Shown piece after piece: positions 32,518 to 40,877 of a stretch of DNA of 43,975 bases. Numbering within the stretch: position 1 is the first letter of the stretch; the number at the start of each line of letters is the position of its first letter. The position numbers and the translations under genes are program-made. The notes below the pieces were generated by a model. It searched no databases, was not told where the DNA came from, and saw only the letters and a list, made by a program, of their open reading frames with translations. This DNA is from JBAXEO01 sp964541375 (GTDB taxonomy: Bacteria > Actinomycetota > Coriobacteriia > Anaerosomatales > JAAXUF01): assembly GCA_964541375.1 (NCBI GenBank), contig CAZIPT010000009.1, forward strand, positions 1 through 43,975, read 5' to 3'.

Positions 32518-34098
32518 GTGGTCCACCCCAAGCCGGCGCTCCCTGCAGGACATGGCGAGGTGCTCTCGCGCCCGGCTTTCGAGGAGTGGGCCGCACTTGC
32601 TCGCGCCAATCACGCTGCGGCGCAGTCCTGGTCCTTCTCGGTGGCGGGTATTCCGGCGACGGAGTTGCGTGCCCAGACCCGCCGACAAGCACTCGACGCT
32701 GCCACGGGGTTCTCGGCGAGGCTCGGCGTGCGCGTGGGCGAATCGGGCTCACCCGATGACCTGATCGTGGCGACGGGTCACCAGCCCGAGCTCTACCATC
32801 CCGGCGTGTGGATCAAGGACTTCCTGCTCCAGAGACTTGCCGAGGAGATCTCGGCGACCGCGGTGGATCTGGTCGTCGACTCTGACGGCTTCCAGGTGCT
32901 CGGCGTGAGCTCCCCTTGCATGACGCCGGGCGTGAAGCGCTGCCAGCAGTACCTCGCCATCGCCAGCCAGAACGGGTGGTATGCGAGCGCTCCGGTGCCG
33001 AGCGACCGCGACCTGAACGGCTTCTGTGCCGCTGCCGACAACATGCTGGCTTCGCTGCCGGCACCAGCGGTGCGGCACCACTTCGCGGCCTTCTGCGAGA
33101 ACCTCAAGGAGGCGCTTCCCTCGGCAGGAAACCTCGCCGAGCTCATCACGATGTCGCGCCGGCGCTACGAGGAGCCGGCCGGTACCGACTATCTCGAGCT
33201 GCCGGTGACGCAGCTCGTCGCATCGCGCGCATTTCGCACGTTCGTGGTGGATCTCGCATTGTCAGCTGAGCGCTTCGCGGCAGCCTACAACGCCGAATTG
33301 GCCGACTACCGCGTGGTGAACAAGACGCGCTCGGCTGCCCAACCGTTCCCGGACCTCGCGGTTGACGACCGTTCGATCGAGCTGCCGCTGTGGTTGCTCG
33401 GTGTCGGCGGCCGGACCTCGGTGATCGTCCAGCCGACGGCGGACGGCGGTGCCGTTCTCTCGGGCGCCGATGGCACAGCGATCGCCGACCTGCCCGCAGA
33501 CCCGGCTGCTGCGATCGACGCGCTTGAGGCGTCGGGCGCGCTCATCGCGCCCAAGGCTCTGGCGTTGACGACGTTTGCGCGCCTCTTCGTCTGCGACCTC
33601 TTCATCCACGGCGTCGGCGGCGGCCGCTACGACCGCGTCACCGATGGGGTGTGCCGACGCTACTACGGAGTGGAACCGCCGGAGTTCGTGGTCGCCTCAG
33701 TCACCATGTATCTGCCTCTTGGCGCGCACATCGTCACCGAGGACGAGGTCGCAGACGCCCGGGCGCGCCTCAACCGCCTCGAGCACAACCCCGACGCCCT
33801 TCTCGGCGAGGTGGAGTTCGACTCGGCCGAGGAGCGTACAGCCGCTGTCTCGCTCGCTGCCGAGAAGACCGCCCTGGTCGCGGCAATCGCGACGCCTGAC
33901 GCCGACAAGAAGGTGCTCGGCATGCGGATCCGTGAAGTGAACGCTGAGTTGGCGGCGCTGCTGGCGCCATTGCGCGCCGGTATGGAGGCCGAGGTGGCCG
34001 CATTGGAGGCCCAGCTCTCAGCGTCGGAGATCCTGACCGACCGCACCTACCCGTTCTGCTTCTGGTCGCCGCTGGAAGTTGCCGACAAGGCTCGCTAG
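32518..34098 (+). CDS. Uncharacterised protein with BshC-like features
   Basis: This 526-residue protein is not confidently recognised. Residues 86-96 read TGHQPELYHPG, reminiscent of the TGQQPGLFxGP segment of BshC, the putative cysteine ligase of bacillithiol synthesis. Other conserved-looking patches are DSDGFQ, FIHGVGGGRYDRVTDG and YYGVEPPEFV. The C-terminus has two heptad-rich helices (about 430-450 and 485-515), and BshC also has a coiled-coil arm. No signal peptide or membrane segment is seen. GTG 32518 follows TAGGAGG by four bases. It directly follows the BshB1-like gene (8-base gap), which supports a shared pathway. BshC homology remains a hypothesis. Confidence 0.6.
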   Translation: MVHPKPALPAGHGEVLSRPAFEEWAALARANHAAAQSWSFSVAGIPATELRAQTRRQALDAATGFSARLGVRVGESGSPDDLIVATGHQPELYHPGVWIKDFLLQRLAEEISATAVDLVVDSDGFQVLGVSSPCMTPGVKRCQQYLAIASQNGWYASAPVPSDRDLNGFCAAADNMLASLPAPAVRHHFAAFCENLKEALPSAGNLAELITMSRRRYEEPAGTDYLELPVTQLVASRAFRTFVVDLALSAERFAAAYNAELADYRVVNKTRSAAQPFPDLAVDDRSIELPLWLLGVGGRTSVIVQPTADGGAVLSGADGTAIADLPADPAAAIDALEASGALIAPKALALTTFARLFVCDLFIHGVGGGRYDRVTDGVCRRYYGVEPPEFVVASVTMYLPLGAHIVTEDEVADARARLNRLEHNPDALLGEVEFDSAEERTAAVSLAAEKTALVAAIATPDADKKVLGMRIREVNAELAALLAPLRAGMEAEVAALEAQLSASEILTDRTYPFCFWSPLEVADKAR

Positions 34099-34157
34099 CG
34101 GGGTGGGCGCCCTAGGGCGCGAACGCGAACTCGCCAGGGGCACGAACCTGGTCCGGA

Positions 34158-34186
34158 TTGTCCCCTGCGCGGTGCAGGGTTAGAAT
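34158..34186 (+). promoter_or_regulatory. Promoter of the ferredoxin gene
   Basis: TTGTCC (34158-34163), exactly 17 bases, TAGAAT (34181-34186): one of the best promoter matches in the window, 46 bases before the ferredoxin ATG. A GC-rich perfect palindrome at 34107-34120 just upstream may terminate the preceding gene. Confidence 0.65.
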
Positions 34187-34231
34187 CGCGCGGATGGTCG
34201 AATAGCCCTGTCCGTTTGAAAGGATGGATCC

Positions 34232-34408
34232 ATGTCTGTTCCTGTTGTTGACGCGAACCTCTGCACGGCGTGCGGCATCTGTGTAGATGAGTGCCCGAGC
34301 AGCTGCTACGACCTCGAGGACGTCGCCCGTCTGAACCGACCCGATGACTGCACCGAGTGTGGCATCTGCGTCGACGCGTGCCCCAGCGGCGCCATCTCGA
34401 TGGACTAG
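34232..34408 (+). CDS. 2[4Fe-4S] ferredoxin, 58 residues
   Basis: This short gene encodes a clostridial-type ferredoxin with two C-x2-C-x2-C-x3-C-P motifs (CTACGICVDECP and CTECGICVDACP), separated by a short linker. It would carry low-potential electrons in the cytoplasm. It has its own promoter, an AAAGGATGG ribosome-binding site seven bases from the ATG and a strong terminator, so it is monocistronic. Plausible partners are ferredoxin-dependent oxidoreductases elsewhere in the genome; no partner is adjacent. Confidence 0.93.
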   Translation: MSVPVVDANLCTACGICVDECPSSCYDLEDVARLNRPDDCTECGICVDACPSGAISMD

Positions 34409-34439
34409 CTCAGCACCGTTGTTCGAAACTGCACCACGG

Positions 34440-34472
34440 AGGGCCGGGAGCGATCCCGGCCCTTCTTCTCTT
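34440..34472 (+). terminator. Intrinsic terminator after the ferredoxin gene
   Basis: A perfect 10-bp stem (34440-34449 with 34454-34463), loop GCGA, is followed by TCTTCTCTT. This is a textbook terminator 31 bases after the ferredoxin stop. It can also serve the convergent plsY gene. Confidence 0.9.
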
Positions 34473-34477
34473 GGCCT

Positions 34478-35215
34478 CTAACCCCGCGGGCCGGAACCAT
34501 CGTTGATGTAGAGTTTGGGCTCCCGGCCAGCCAGAAGGCCCATGAACCGCTTGTGGTGGGCCGCGTAGACCACCGCACCCATCACAAGCACGAAGGCGAA
34601 GTCGGGCGATCCGAGGACGAGCGCTGCGATCGGGAGGGTGACCGCCGCCGCGACCTGTCCCGCCATCATGTAGCGCGTCAGAGCGATCACGGCGAGCCCC
34701 ACGACAACGACAGCGACGAAGTATCGCCAGTCGTAGGCAAGCAGGGCGCCTGCTCCGGTGGCCAGACCCTTGCCGGTGCGGGCGAAGCGGTGCTCGATGA
34801 GGGCCATCCAGATCGAGTAGTTGTGGCCGAACACCGCGCCGGCGACCGCAGCCATCGGCACCCAGAGTAACGGCTGCTGCCACCAGATCGTGTTGATGGT
34901 CACGAGCGTCAGACCCCACGGTTTGAAAGCGGCAAGAGACAGAACCGGAACGTCGAGGGTCCATGCCTTGGCTATCAGGGTCGGGACGAGCCCCTTCATT
35001 CCGTCGCCGATCACGGCAAGCGCAAACCATCCCCATGAACCGGTGGTCCGCCTGACATTCATCGAGCCCACATTGCCCGTGCCGTGCTTGGTGACGTCCT
35101 CGCCGGTCACCCCGCGGACTATCAGGTAGGCGAACGGTATCGACCCCATGAGATAGGCGCCGAAGAAGGTGGCCAAGAGCACCAGCCACCCGTATTCGCC
35201 CGCGGTCTGGCTCAT
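34478..35215 (-). CDS. plsY: Glycerol-3-phosphate acyltransferase PlsY
   Basis: This 245-residue polytopic membrane enzyme acylates glycerol-3-phosphate with acyl-phosphate to start phospholipid synthesis. Conserved motifs are MGSIPFAYL, GTGNVGSMNVRRTTG and GHNYSIWMALIEHRFARTGKGLATGAG. The last deviates from the usual GHxxSxxxxxRGGKGVAT by a longer insertion before the GKG. The start is ATG 35215, whose bases overlap the stop of the upstream kinase-like gene; AGGGC provides a weak ribosome-binding site. The long upstream open frame is not needed. Coupling to a lipid kinase supports the lipid role. Confidence 0.87.
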   Translation of the reverse strand: MSQTAGEYGWLVLLATFFGAYLMGSIPFAYLIVRGVTGEDVTKHGTGNVGSMNVRRTTGSWGWFALAVIGDGMKGLVPTLIAKAWTLDVPVLSLAAFKPWGLTLVTINTIWWQQPLLWVPMAAVAGAVFGHNYSIWMALIEHRFARTGKGLATGAGALLAYDWRYFVAVVVVGLAVIALTRYMMAGQVAAAVTLPIAALVLGSPDFAFVLVMGAVVYAAHHKRFMGLLAGREPKLYINDGSGPRG

Positions 35216-36114
35216 GATCTGCCCTGCGGCACGACACACTCGATGGCTCTGGGCATGATTGAGATCTCGTACCGCTTCTCGAGGAGGACCTCGCCGTCGA
35301 TCTGCGCAGGCAGCGCACGGTCGCACTCGATGATCAGAGATGTGTGTCGGCTCATGTGGACCGGCTTCATAGTGGTGTGTCGGCCCACGATCACGAACGG
35401 CAGGCGGGCGAGGGCCTGGGGCAGCGAAAGCGGGTCGATCATGCACACGTCGAACTCGCCGTCGTCGGGCACCGCATCCGGGGTGATGAAGAAGCCGCCG
35501 CCGTAGGTCTTGCCTATGGTCACCGCCACGATGAGCGTGTCGACGTTCTCAGCGGCCCTACCGTCGAATCCAACCCGCAGGTCGAAACTGTCGAGTTCCC
35601 GGAAGAGGACGTGAAGCAGAGCAGTGACGTAGAGCCAGAGTCCGCTTCGCTGTTTCGTGGTCTTGTACTCGACGGCCTTGGCTGTGACCTTCGCGTCGAG
35701 CCCGGCCGCGAAGCTGTTGTTGAAGTGGGTGCCGTTGCACACTCCCACGTCAAACCGCCGACGTTCTCCCGTCGCCAGGACGAGTGCAGCCTGAGCGAGG
35801 TCGTCAGGCACGCCCAGCATCCGGCGAGTATCGTTGCCCGAGCCCGTCGGCAGGAGCCCAAGGGCCGGTCGCTGAAACGACGGGATGCTCATGAGTCCAT
35901 TGAGCACCTCATGGACGGTTCCGTCGCCGCCCGTCGCCACCACCAGCTGGTATCCTGTCGCCGCCGCCGCCAGTTGCGTCGCGTGGCCGGCGCACTGGGT
36001 TACGACGGTGTCATGCGGGAGGTTGCCAAGCAGCTGCTCTACCACAGGCAGGAGCTTCGCGGTCTCGCCGTGCCGTGCGGTCGGATTGACGATCAACAGC
36101 GTGCCGACTGTCAT
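35212..36114 (-). CDS. Diacylglycerol-kinase/YegS-family lipid kinase
   Basis: This 300-residue protein of the DAG kinase catalytic family opens with LLIVNPTARHG. It contains the nucleotide-binding VVATGGDGTVHEVLNGL and LGLLPTGSGNDTRRML, and ends with the beta-sandwich domain (FDVCMIDPLS, AQIDGE). Members phosphorylate diacylglycerol, undecaprenol or related lipids, and the substrate is undetermined. ATG 36114 has GGGAGAG upstream. It overlaps plsY by four bases, so phosphatidate formation from two directions could be co-regulated (inference). Confidence 0.89.
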   Translation of the reverse strand: MTVGTLLIVNPTARHGETAKLLPVVEQLLGNLPHDTVVTQCAGHATQLAAAATGYQLVVATGGDGTVHEVLNGLMSIPSFQRPALGLLPTGSGNDTRRMLGVPDDLAQAALVLATGERRRFDVGVCNGTHFNNSFAAGLDAKVTAKAVEYKTTKQRSGLWLYVTALLHVLFRELDSFDLRVGFDGRAAENVDTLIVAVTIGKTYGGGFFITPDAVPDDGEFDVCMIDPLSLPQALARLPFVIVGRHTTMKPVHMSRHTSLIIECDRALPAQIDGEVLLEKRYEISIMPRAIECVVPQGRS

Positions 36115-36213
36115 GGACTCTCCCGGTCGTAGGCCTTGCTCATAGGATAGCCGAGAACGGCGATGCGACGGGATCAGGCAGTGGGTATGATAGAGTGCGC
36201 TTTCGCGTGACAC

Positions 36214-36289
36214 GCCTCCTTAGCTCAGCGGATAGAGCGTCTGCCTCCGGAGCAGAAGGTCGCAGGTTCGAGTCCTGCAGGGGGCACCA
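36214..36289 (+). tRNA. tRNA-Arg(CCG)
   Basis: A complete 76-base cloverleaf: 7-bp acceptor stem (one G-T pair), GCTC/GAGC D stem, TCTGC/GCAGA anticodon stem with loop CTCCGGA (anticodon CCG, reading CGG), 5-base variable loop, GCAGG/CCTGC T stem with TTCGAGT loop, discriminator A and encoded CCA (36287-36289). A TATGAT -10 box is at 36186-36191, without a clear -35. Confidence 0.96.
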
Positions 36290-36297
36290 CAAACTAA

Positions 36298-36331
36298 CGA
36301 GGCCGGCCCCGTTGAGTACGGGCCGGCCTCG
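36298..36331. terminator. Bidirectional terminator between tRNA-Arg and the EF-G paralogue
   Basis: CGAGGCCGGCCC pairs with GGGCCGGCCTCG, extended inward by CGT/ACG around one extra C; the loop is TGAGT. It lies nine bases past the tRNA CCA and 22 bases past the convergent fusA-like stop, so it probably serves both. Confidence 0.75.
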
Positions 36332-36352
36332 CGTTGCGTGTGCCGTTGGTCG

Positions 36353-38419
36353 CTAGTGCCCTTCGGCCTTCTCCTTCTGGTAGGCGTCGATGACCTTCTG
36401 CGCCATCTCGCGTGGTACCTCGGCATATTCGCCGATCTCGATCGAGTACGTTCCCGTGCCGTGGGTGATAGAGCGCAGCTGCGTCGAGTAGTGCACGACC
36501 TCGGCGTAGGGCGCTTGGGCGTGAATACGCTGCATGCCGTCGACCGAGTCCATGCCTAGGATTCGGCCCCGCCGAGAACTCATGTCGCCCATGACCGCGC
36601 CGGAATACTGGTCCGGTACGTCGATAGTCAGGGTGGCGACGGGCTCGAGCAAGATCATGTCGGCCTGCTCGACTGCGGAACGGAAGCCGATGCGGGCGGC
36701 CATCCGAAACGCCATCTCGTTGGAGTCGACAGCGTGATAGGACCCGTCGAAGACCGCGCACTTCACGTCGACCATCGGGTAACCCGCGAGCACACCCTCG
36801 ACCATGCTGTTCTGCACGCCCTTGTCGATGGCGGGCAGGAACTGCCGAGGAATCTTGCCGCCGACGATCTCATCGATGTACTCGTAACCGTTGCCGGGGT
36901 TGGGCTCGACGCGCAGCCAGCAGTCGGCGAACTGTCCAGAGCCGCCGGTCTGCTTCTTGTGGCGGCCCTGCGCAGTCGCCTTCTTCCGGATCGTCTCCCG
37001 ATAGGGGATGCGGAGCTCGGTCGTCTCGGCGTCTACGTTGTAGCGATCCCTGAGCTTGGCGATCGCGACGTCGATACCCGTCTCGCCAAGCGCGTAGAGG
37101 AGGGTCTGGTGCGTCTCATCGGACCGTACGAGCAACAGCGTGGGCTCCTCGGCGACGAGTTTGTTGAGCGCCGTTCCAAGCTTGTCCTCGTCGGCCTTGG
37201 TCTTCGCCACGATGGCGACCGGGTAGAGCGCCTCGGGCAGCGGAAGGGGAGCAATCGTGACGTCCCCGGCGGCCGAAAGCGTGTCGCCCGTCAGAACGCC
37301 CTCGAGCTTGGGCAGTACCGCGATGTCTCCCGCGGGTGCGGCGTCGACGTTCGCAGTCTCCTTGCCCACGAGCTTGAGGACGTGCGCGATGCGCTCCTTC
37401 TTGCCGGTGCGCGAGTTGACGAGTTCCGATCCCGGCGAGAGCGTGCCCGAGAGCACCTTCACGAAGTTCAGGCTTCCCACGTACGGGTCGAAGATGGTCT
37501 TGAAGACCAGGCCGGCGGTCGCGCCCTCGGTGGTGACGTGGACCTCGCCGCCGTCGGCCGTGGGGATGGCCCCGTGCGCGGTGGGCTCCGGGAAGAACGA
37601 CACGATCTCGTCCATCAGGTCTTCGATGCCCTGGAGCTTGAGCGCGGAGCCGACGAAGACCGGGATGAAGATGCCCTGGGCGATCGCCTTGTCCAACAGC
37701 CGCTCGAGTTCGTCCTGACTCAGCCGCTCGCCTTCGAGGTACTTCTCCATGAGCGACTCATCTGCCTCTGCGACCAGGTCGGTGAGCTTCTCCCGGGCCG
37801 CCTCGGCGGCGTCCATGAACTCCGCCGGGATGTCGAGGACCTCTTCCTTCTCGCCCTCGTGGTGGTAGGCCTTCATTCGGATGACGTCGATGACGCCGCG
37901 GAAGTCGGCCTCTTCGCCCATCGGGATCTGCACGGCGCCGACGCGGTGTCCGAACTTCGCGTCGAGCGCGGCCATGGCTGCCGAGAAGTCCGCGTGTTCC
38001 TTGTCCATCCGGTTGATGAACACGGCACGCGCGATGCCGATACTGCCGGCGATGCGCCAGAGACGTTCCGTCTGGACCTGCGGTCCGGCCACCGCGTCGA
38101 CCACGAAGAGCGCCATCTCGGCCGCCTCCATGCCCGCGATGGCGTCGCCGACGAAGTCGGCATAGCCGGGAGTGTCGATGATGTTGATCTTGACACCGTC
38201 ATGAACGACCGGCGCCAGGGACAGGTTGATCGAGAACTTGCGCTTGATCTCCTCCGGGTCGTAGTCGAGACCGGAGTGTCCGTCGTCCACGGTTCCCAAG
38301 CGCTTCGTTGCGCCGGACAGGTAGAGCATCGCCTCTGCAAGCGACGTCTTGCCCGCACCGCCGTGTCCGACGAGTACGACGTTGCGGACCTTATCAGTAC
38401 CCGGTGCTCCCAAGTGCAT
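36353..38419 (-). CDS. fusA: Elongation factor G-like GTPase (EF-G paralogue)
   Basis: This 688-residue translational GTPase has G1 GHGGAGKTS (19-27), G3 DTPGYADF and G4 NRMDKE. The domain II, III, IV and V layout is that of EF-G, including the domain IV loop GRHKKQTGGSGQFAD. It is of the FusA2 type often annotated elongation factor G-like, located apart from the str operon; it may act in translocation, recycling or stress translation. ATG 38419 directly follows GAGGAGGCG. A stable hairpin precedes it. No tetracycline-resistance context is seen. Confidence 0.88.
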   Translation of the reverse strand: MHLGAPGTDKVRNVVLVGHGGAGKTSLAEAMLYLSGATKRLGTVDDGHSGLDYDPEEIKRKFSINLSLAPVVHDGVKINIIDTPGYADFVGDAIAGMEAAEMALFVVDAVAGPQVQTERLWRIAGSIGIARAVFINRMDKEHADFSAAMAALDAKFGHRVGAVQIPMGEEADFRGVIDVIRMKAYHHEGEKEEVLDIPAEFMDAAEAAREKLTDLVAEADESLMEKYLEGERLSQDELERLLDKAIAQGIFIPVFVGSALKLQGIEDLMDEIVSFFPEPTAHGAIPTADGGEVHVTTEGATAGLVFKTIFDPYVGSLNFVKVLSGTLSPGSELVNSRTGKKERIAHVLKLVGKETANVDAAPAGDIAVLPKLEGVLTGDTLSAAGDVTIAPLPLPEALYPVAIVAKTKADEDKLGTALNKLVAEEPTLLLVRSDETHQTLLYALGETGIDVAIAKLRDRYNVDAETTELRIPYRETIRKKATAQGRHKKQTGGSGQFADCWLRVEPNPGNGYEYIDEIVGGKIPRQFLPAIDKGVQNSMVEGVLAGYPMVDVKCAVFDGSYHAVDSNEMAFRMAARIGFRSAVEQADMILLEPVATLTIDVPDQYSGAVMGDMSSRRGRILGMDSVDGMQRIHAQAPYAEVVHYSTQLRSITHGTGTYSIEIGEYAEVPREMAQKVIDAYQKEKAEGH

Positions 38420-38463
38420 CGCCTCCTCGGATTGCGCGCGCTTCACATGGTTGTGAAGGCACG

Positions 38464-38492
38464 GCCCGCGGTAGCGCTCCCGCTCCGCGGGC
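38464..38492 (-). promoter_or_regulatory. Leader hairpin of the EF-G paralogue
   Basis: Bases 38464-38471 pair with 38485-38492 and, after one bulged T, 3873-like inner bases (38473-38476) pair with 38481-38484; loop CTCC. This 12-bp GC-rich stem lies 45 bases upstream of the ATG, between it and any upstream promoter. It could regulate expression of the leader or stabilise the mRNA. Confidence 0.45.
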
Positions 38493-38540
38493 AACCTCGA
38501 GAGTAGAGTCTACCTCTTCTCCCGCGCCCAGATGCCAGTC

Positions 38541-38569
38541 TTATCATGCGTCTCTCGGACTGCTAGAAT
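38541..38569 (+). promoter_or_regulatory. Promoter of the cyclophilin lipoprotein gene
   Basis: TTATCA (38541-38546), 17 bases, TAGAAT (38564-38569) with TG two bases before the -10 (TGCTAGAAT). It is 85 bases before the GTG start and divergent from the EF-G paralogue. Confidence 0.55.
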
Positions 38570-38654
38570 CGCGTGCAGTCCTGTCTCACGCGAAGACCCC
38601 ACCACGGTGTCGAGCGCCGTGCTCAAACATCCATTGAAGGAGGCGCGTTCTTCC

Positions 38655-39356
38655 GTGCAGAATCGACCGTCCGTACGCTCGCTACTCACCGCCGCGGCAC
38701 TCGTCGCGGTGCTCGCCGTAGGCCTGATGGGGTGCCAGAGCTCCAAGAGCGCGACGAGCACGCCGGCCACCGGGTCGACTTCCGAAGCGACAACGCCAGC
38801 CGAGCAACCCTCAGGTGCTCAAAGCCAGTCAGGAGATGCCCTGTATACACCAGCCTACAAGCCCAACGGCAAAGAAGTCGCAGTCATCAAGACCAACAAA
38901 GGGACCATCACGGTGGCCCTTCTCGGCAAGGATGCCCCCATCACGGTCGGCAGCTTCGTTGAGCTCGTGAACAAGGGCTTCTACACCGGTCTGAAGTTCC
39001 ACCGTTTCGAGCCCGGCTTTGTGATCCAGGGCGGAGATCCGCAGACCAAGGACCTTACCGCCGAGCAGGTCAAGGCCAATAGCACCGGCTCGCTTGGCAC
39101 CGGTGGGCCCGGATACATGATTGCCGGGGAGTTCGCCAACAACCCCAACAAGCACGTCGACGGTACCCTGGCGATGGCGCGTTCGCAGAGCCCTGACTCT
39201 GGTGGATCGCAGTTCTACTTCACGCTCGGGACGCAGTCGTTTCTCGACGGCAACTACACGGTGTTCGGCCAGACGACCAAGGGGCTCGACGTCATCCACA
39301 AGCTCGGCGTCGGCGACGAGATCGAGTCCATCACCATAGAGAACGCGACGAAGTAG
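38655..39356 (+). CDS. Cyclophilin-type peptidyl-prolyl isomerase, lipoprotein
   Basis: This 233-residue protein has a lipoprotein signal (hydrophobic residues 9-24, lipobox LMGC, Cys27), a low-complexity Ser/Thr/Ala linker to about residue 60 and a cyclophilin domain with KFHRFEPGFVIQGGDP, GTLAMAR and SQFYFTLG. It would assist folding of secreted proteins outside the membrane. The start is GTG 38655 with AAGGAGG 11 bases upstream; the longer open frame has no start signal. It is followed by the TPR gene after 10 bases. Confidence 0.9.
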   Translation: MQNRPSVRSLLTAAALVAVLAVGLMGCQSSKSATSTPATGSTSEATTPAEQPSGAQSQSGDALYTPAYKPNGKEVAVIKTNKGTITVALLGKDAPITVGSFVELVNKGFYTGLKFHRFEPGFVIQGGDPQTKDLTAEQVKANSTGSLGTGGPGYMIAGEFANNPNKHVDGTLAMARSQSPDSGGSQFYFTLGTQSFLDGNYTVFGQTTKGLDVIHKLGVGDEIESITIENATK

Positions 39357-39366
39357 CGTATCCGAC

Positions 39367-40824
39367 GTGGACCAGAATCGCTTGCAGGAAGCGCAAAAGG
39401 CGTACGACTCGGGTGACTTTCGGGCTGCCGCCAAGATGTTCCTGGGGGCCGCGGGACGTGGCGCGGAGGGGAACGGAGCCGCGTACCACAAGGCCGGCAA
39501 CGCCCTTATTCACCTGAGAAGATACTCCGACGCGGTGACCGTGTACGGTCACGCGCTGCGCGACTCGATCTACGACAAGCGCGGAGCGGTGTTTGCGAAC
39601 ATCGGGGCCGCGTACGCATCCCTCGGCGACTATGCGGAGTCGGTGAGGGCGTATCAAAGTGCGCTCGCCGAGCCGGACTACGCGACGCCGTACAAGGCAT
39701 ACCAGGGGATGGCGAACTCGCTTCTCGAAAGAGGCAGCGTCGAGGACGCCGCCATCGCTTTTCGCAAGGGCGCGCTCGAGCCAGGAAACCCCGACCCCGG
39801 CAAGGCCCTCGTGAACCTGGGCCTTTGTTTCATGGCGCTGGGCCGGCCTGCAGACGCTGTGGAGGCCTATCAGGCTGCACTGGGATTCGACCAGTACAAC
39901 GGCCGTGGTAAGGCCCTCGCCAATCTCGGTCAGGCGTACTGCGCGCTGGGCGACTACGCAGAGGCTGTCAAGGCGTTCGACAAGGCCACGCAGCTTCACG
40001 GGTACGTGCTGACCCCGGCCGCACAGGCGGCCTGTCAGGACGCGCTTTCGCGTTCGCGACCTGCGGACCGAGAGGTCGTCGAGGGCTGGCAGACCGGCGA
40101 ACTGCCGCAGGTGGTGTCGGCTGGCGCCGTTGTGCCGGCGGCGAGCACACCGGTCGCGGCACAGGCGCAGGCGGGCCCGGCCCCGGTCGCCGCGGATGCG
40201 GCGGCGTCGGTTCACGCCGAGATGCTCGCACCGGATCCATCACCCGCCGTCTACGACGCGGTCGCGGCTCACGACTTCGACGGCCTCCCTCCCGAGGCGG
40301 ACCATGCTGCAACACAGCTCGGCATGGGTGACGACAGGGAGATCGCCGACTTCTTCTCGGTCACCGAGGATCAGCTCAAGGAACGTGACCGCGACGCCCG
40401 CCGGGAGGGTCGCAGCCATCCGGGCAAGCGGGGCGGAGGCGCCAAACTGCTCATCGTGTTCGCTGTGGTCGTGGTGCTGGTTCTAGGCCTGCTCGGCGGC
40501 GCGTACGCTCTTGGGTTCGGGCTCCCGACCCAGCAGCAGACGGTATCGGGGGTGTTGGCGGCGCACACAGCTGGCGACTCAGTCGTCGGCTTCTGGGTGG
40601 CTGTTACCGACAAGGACATCGCAAAAGAGATGGCCAAGATCCCGCCCCTCAAGGCGTACAACCTTGATGGCGTCACGATGCACACCAACGACTCAGTCGT
40701 GCTTGTGACGGTGACTCCCAAGACAGGCGCACCTCTTCACTACACGTTCACGCTTCGCCGAGAGGGTGTCGGCTGGAAGGTCACCGGCGTTGAGAACGAC
40801 TGGCGTTCCACCGGCGGCAGCTAG
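39367..40824 (+). CDS. TPR-repeat protein with one membrane helix
   Basis: This 485-residue protein is built of four parts. About 1-225 are TPR repeats (AYHKAGNALIHLRRYSDAV, AVFANIGAAYASLGDYAES, ALVNLGLCFMALGRPADAV, ALANLGQAYCALGDYAEAV). About 230-340 is an Ala/Pro-rich acidic linker. About 360-384 is a single transmembrane helix, and the extracytoplasmic tail of about 100 residues resembles DUF4878-like lumazine-binding/NTF2-type domains. The TPR part should be cytoplasmic, acting as an interaction scaffold. It starts at GTG 39367 with no strong ribosome-binding site, likely co-transcribed with the cyclophilin. Function unknown. Confidence 0.8.
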   Translation: MDQNRLQEAQKAYDSGDFRAAAKMFLGAAGRGAEGNGAAYHKAGNALIHLRRYSDAVTVYGHALRDSIYDKRGAVFANIGAAYASLGDYAESVRAYQSALAEPDYATPYKAYQGMANSLLERGSVEDAAIAFRKGALEPGNPDPGKALVNLGLCFMALGRPADAVEAYQAALGFDQYNGRGKALANLGQAYCALGDYAEAVKAFDKATQLHGYVLTPAAQAACQDALSRSRPADREVVEGWQTGELPQVVSAGAVVPAASTPVAAQAQAGPAPVAADAAASVHAEMLAPDPSPAVYDAVAAHDFDGLPPEADHAATQLGMGDDREIADFFSVTEDQLKERDRDARREGRSHPGKRGGGAKLLIVFAVVVVLVLGLLGGAYALGFGLPTQQQTVSGVLAAHTAGDSVVGFWVAVTDKDIAKEMAKIPPLKAYNLDGVTMHTNDSVVLVTVTPKTGAPLHYTFTLRREGVGWKVTGVENDWRSTGGS

Positions 40825-40877
40825 CCGCAGGTTGCACGACTGAACTGACCGAAACCATGCAGGAGAGGAACCACAGA

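Noticed and set aside
31119..34098. Complete classical bacillithiol pathway
   Set aside because: No BshA-type GT4 enzyme is present, and the BshC-like assignment is weak, so only a related pathway is suggested.
36734..38506. 590-residue plus-strand open frame opposite the EF-G paralogue
   Set aside because: It mirrors the codon pattern of a clearly conserved minus-strand gene and has no recognisable motifs or ribosome-binding site.
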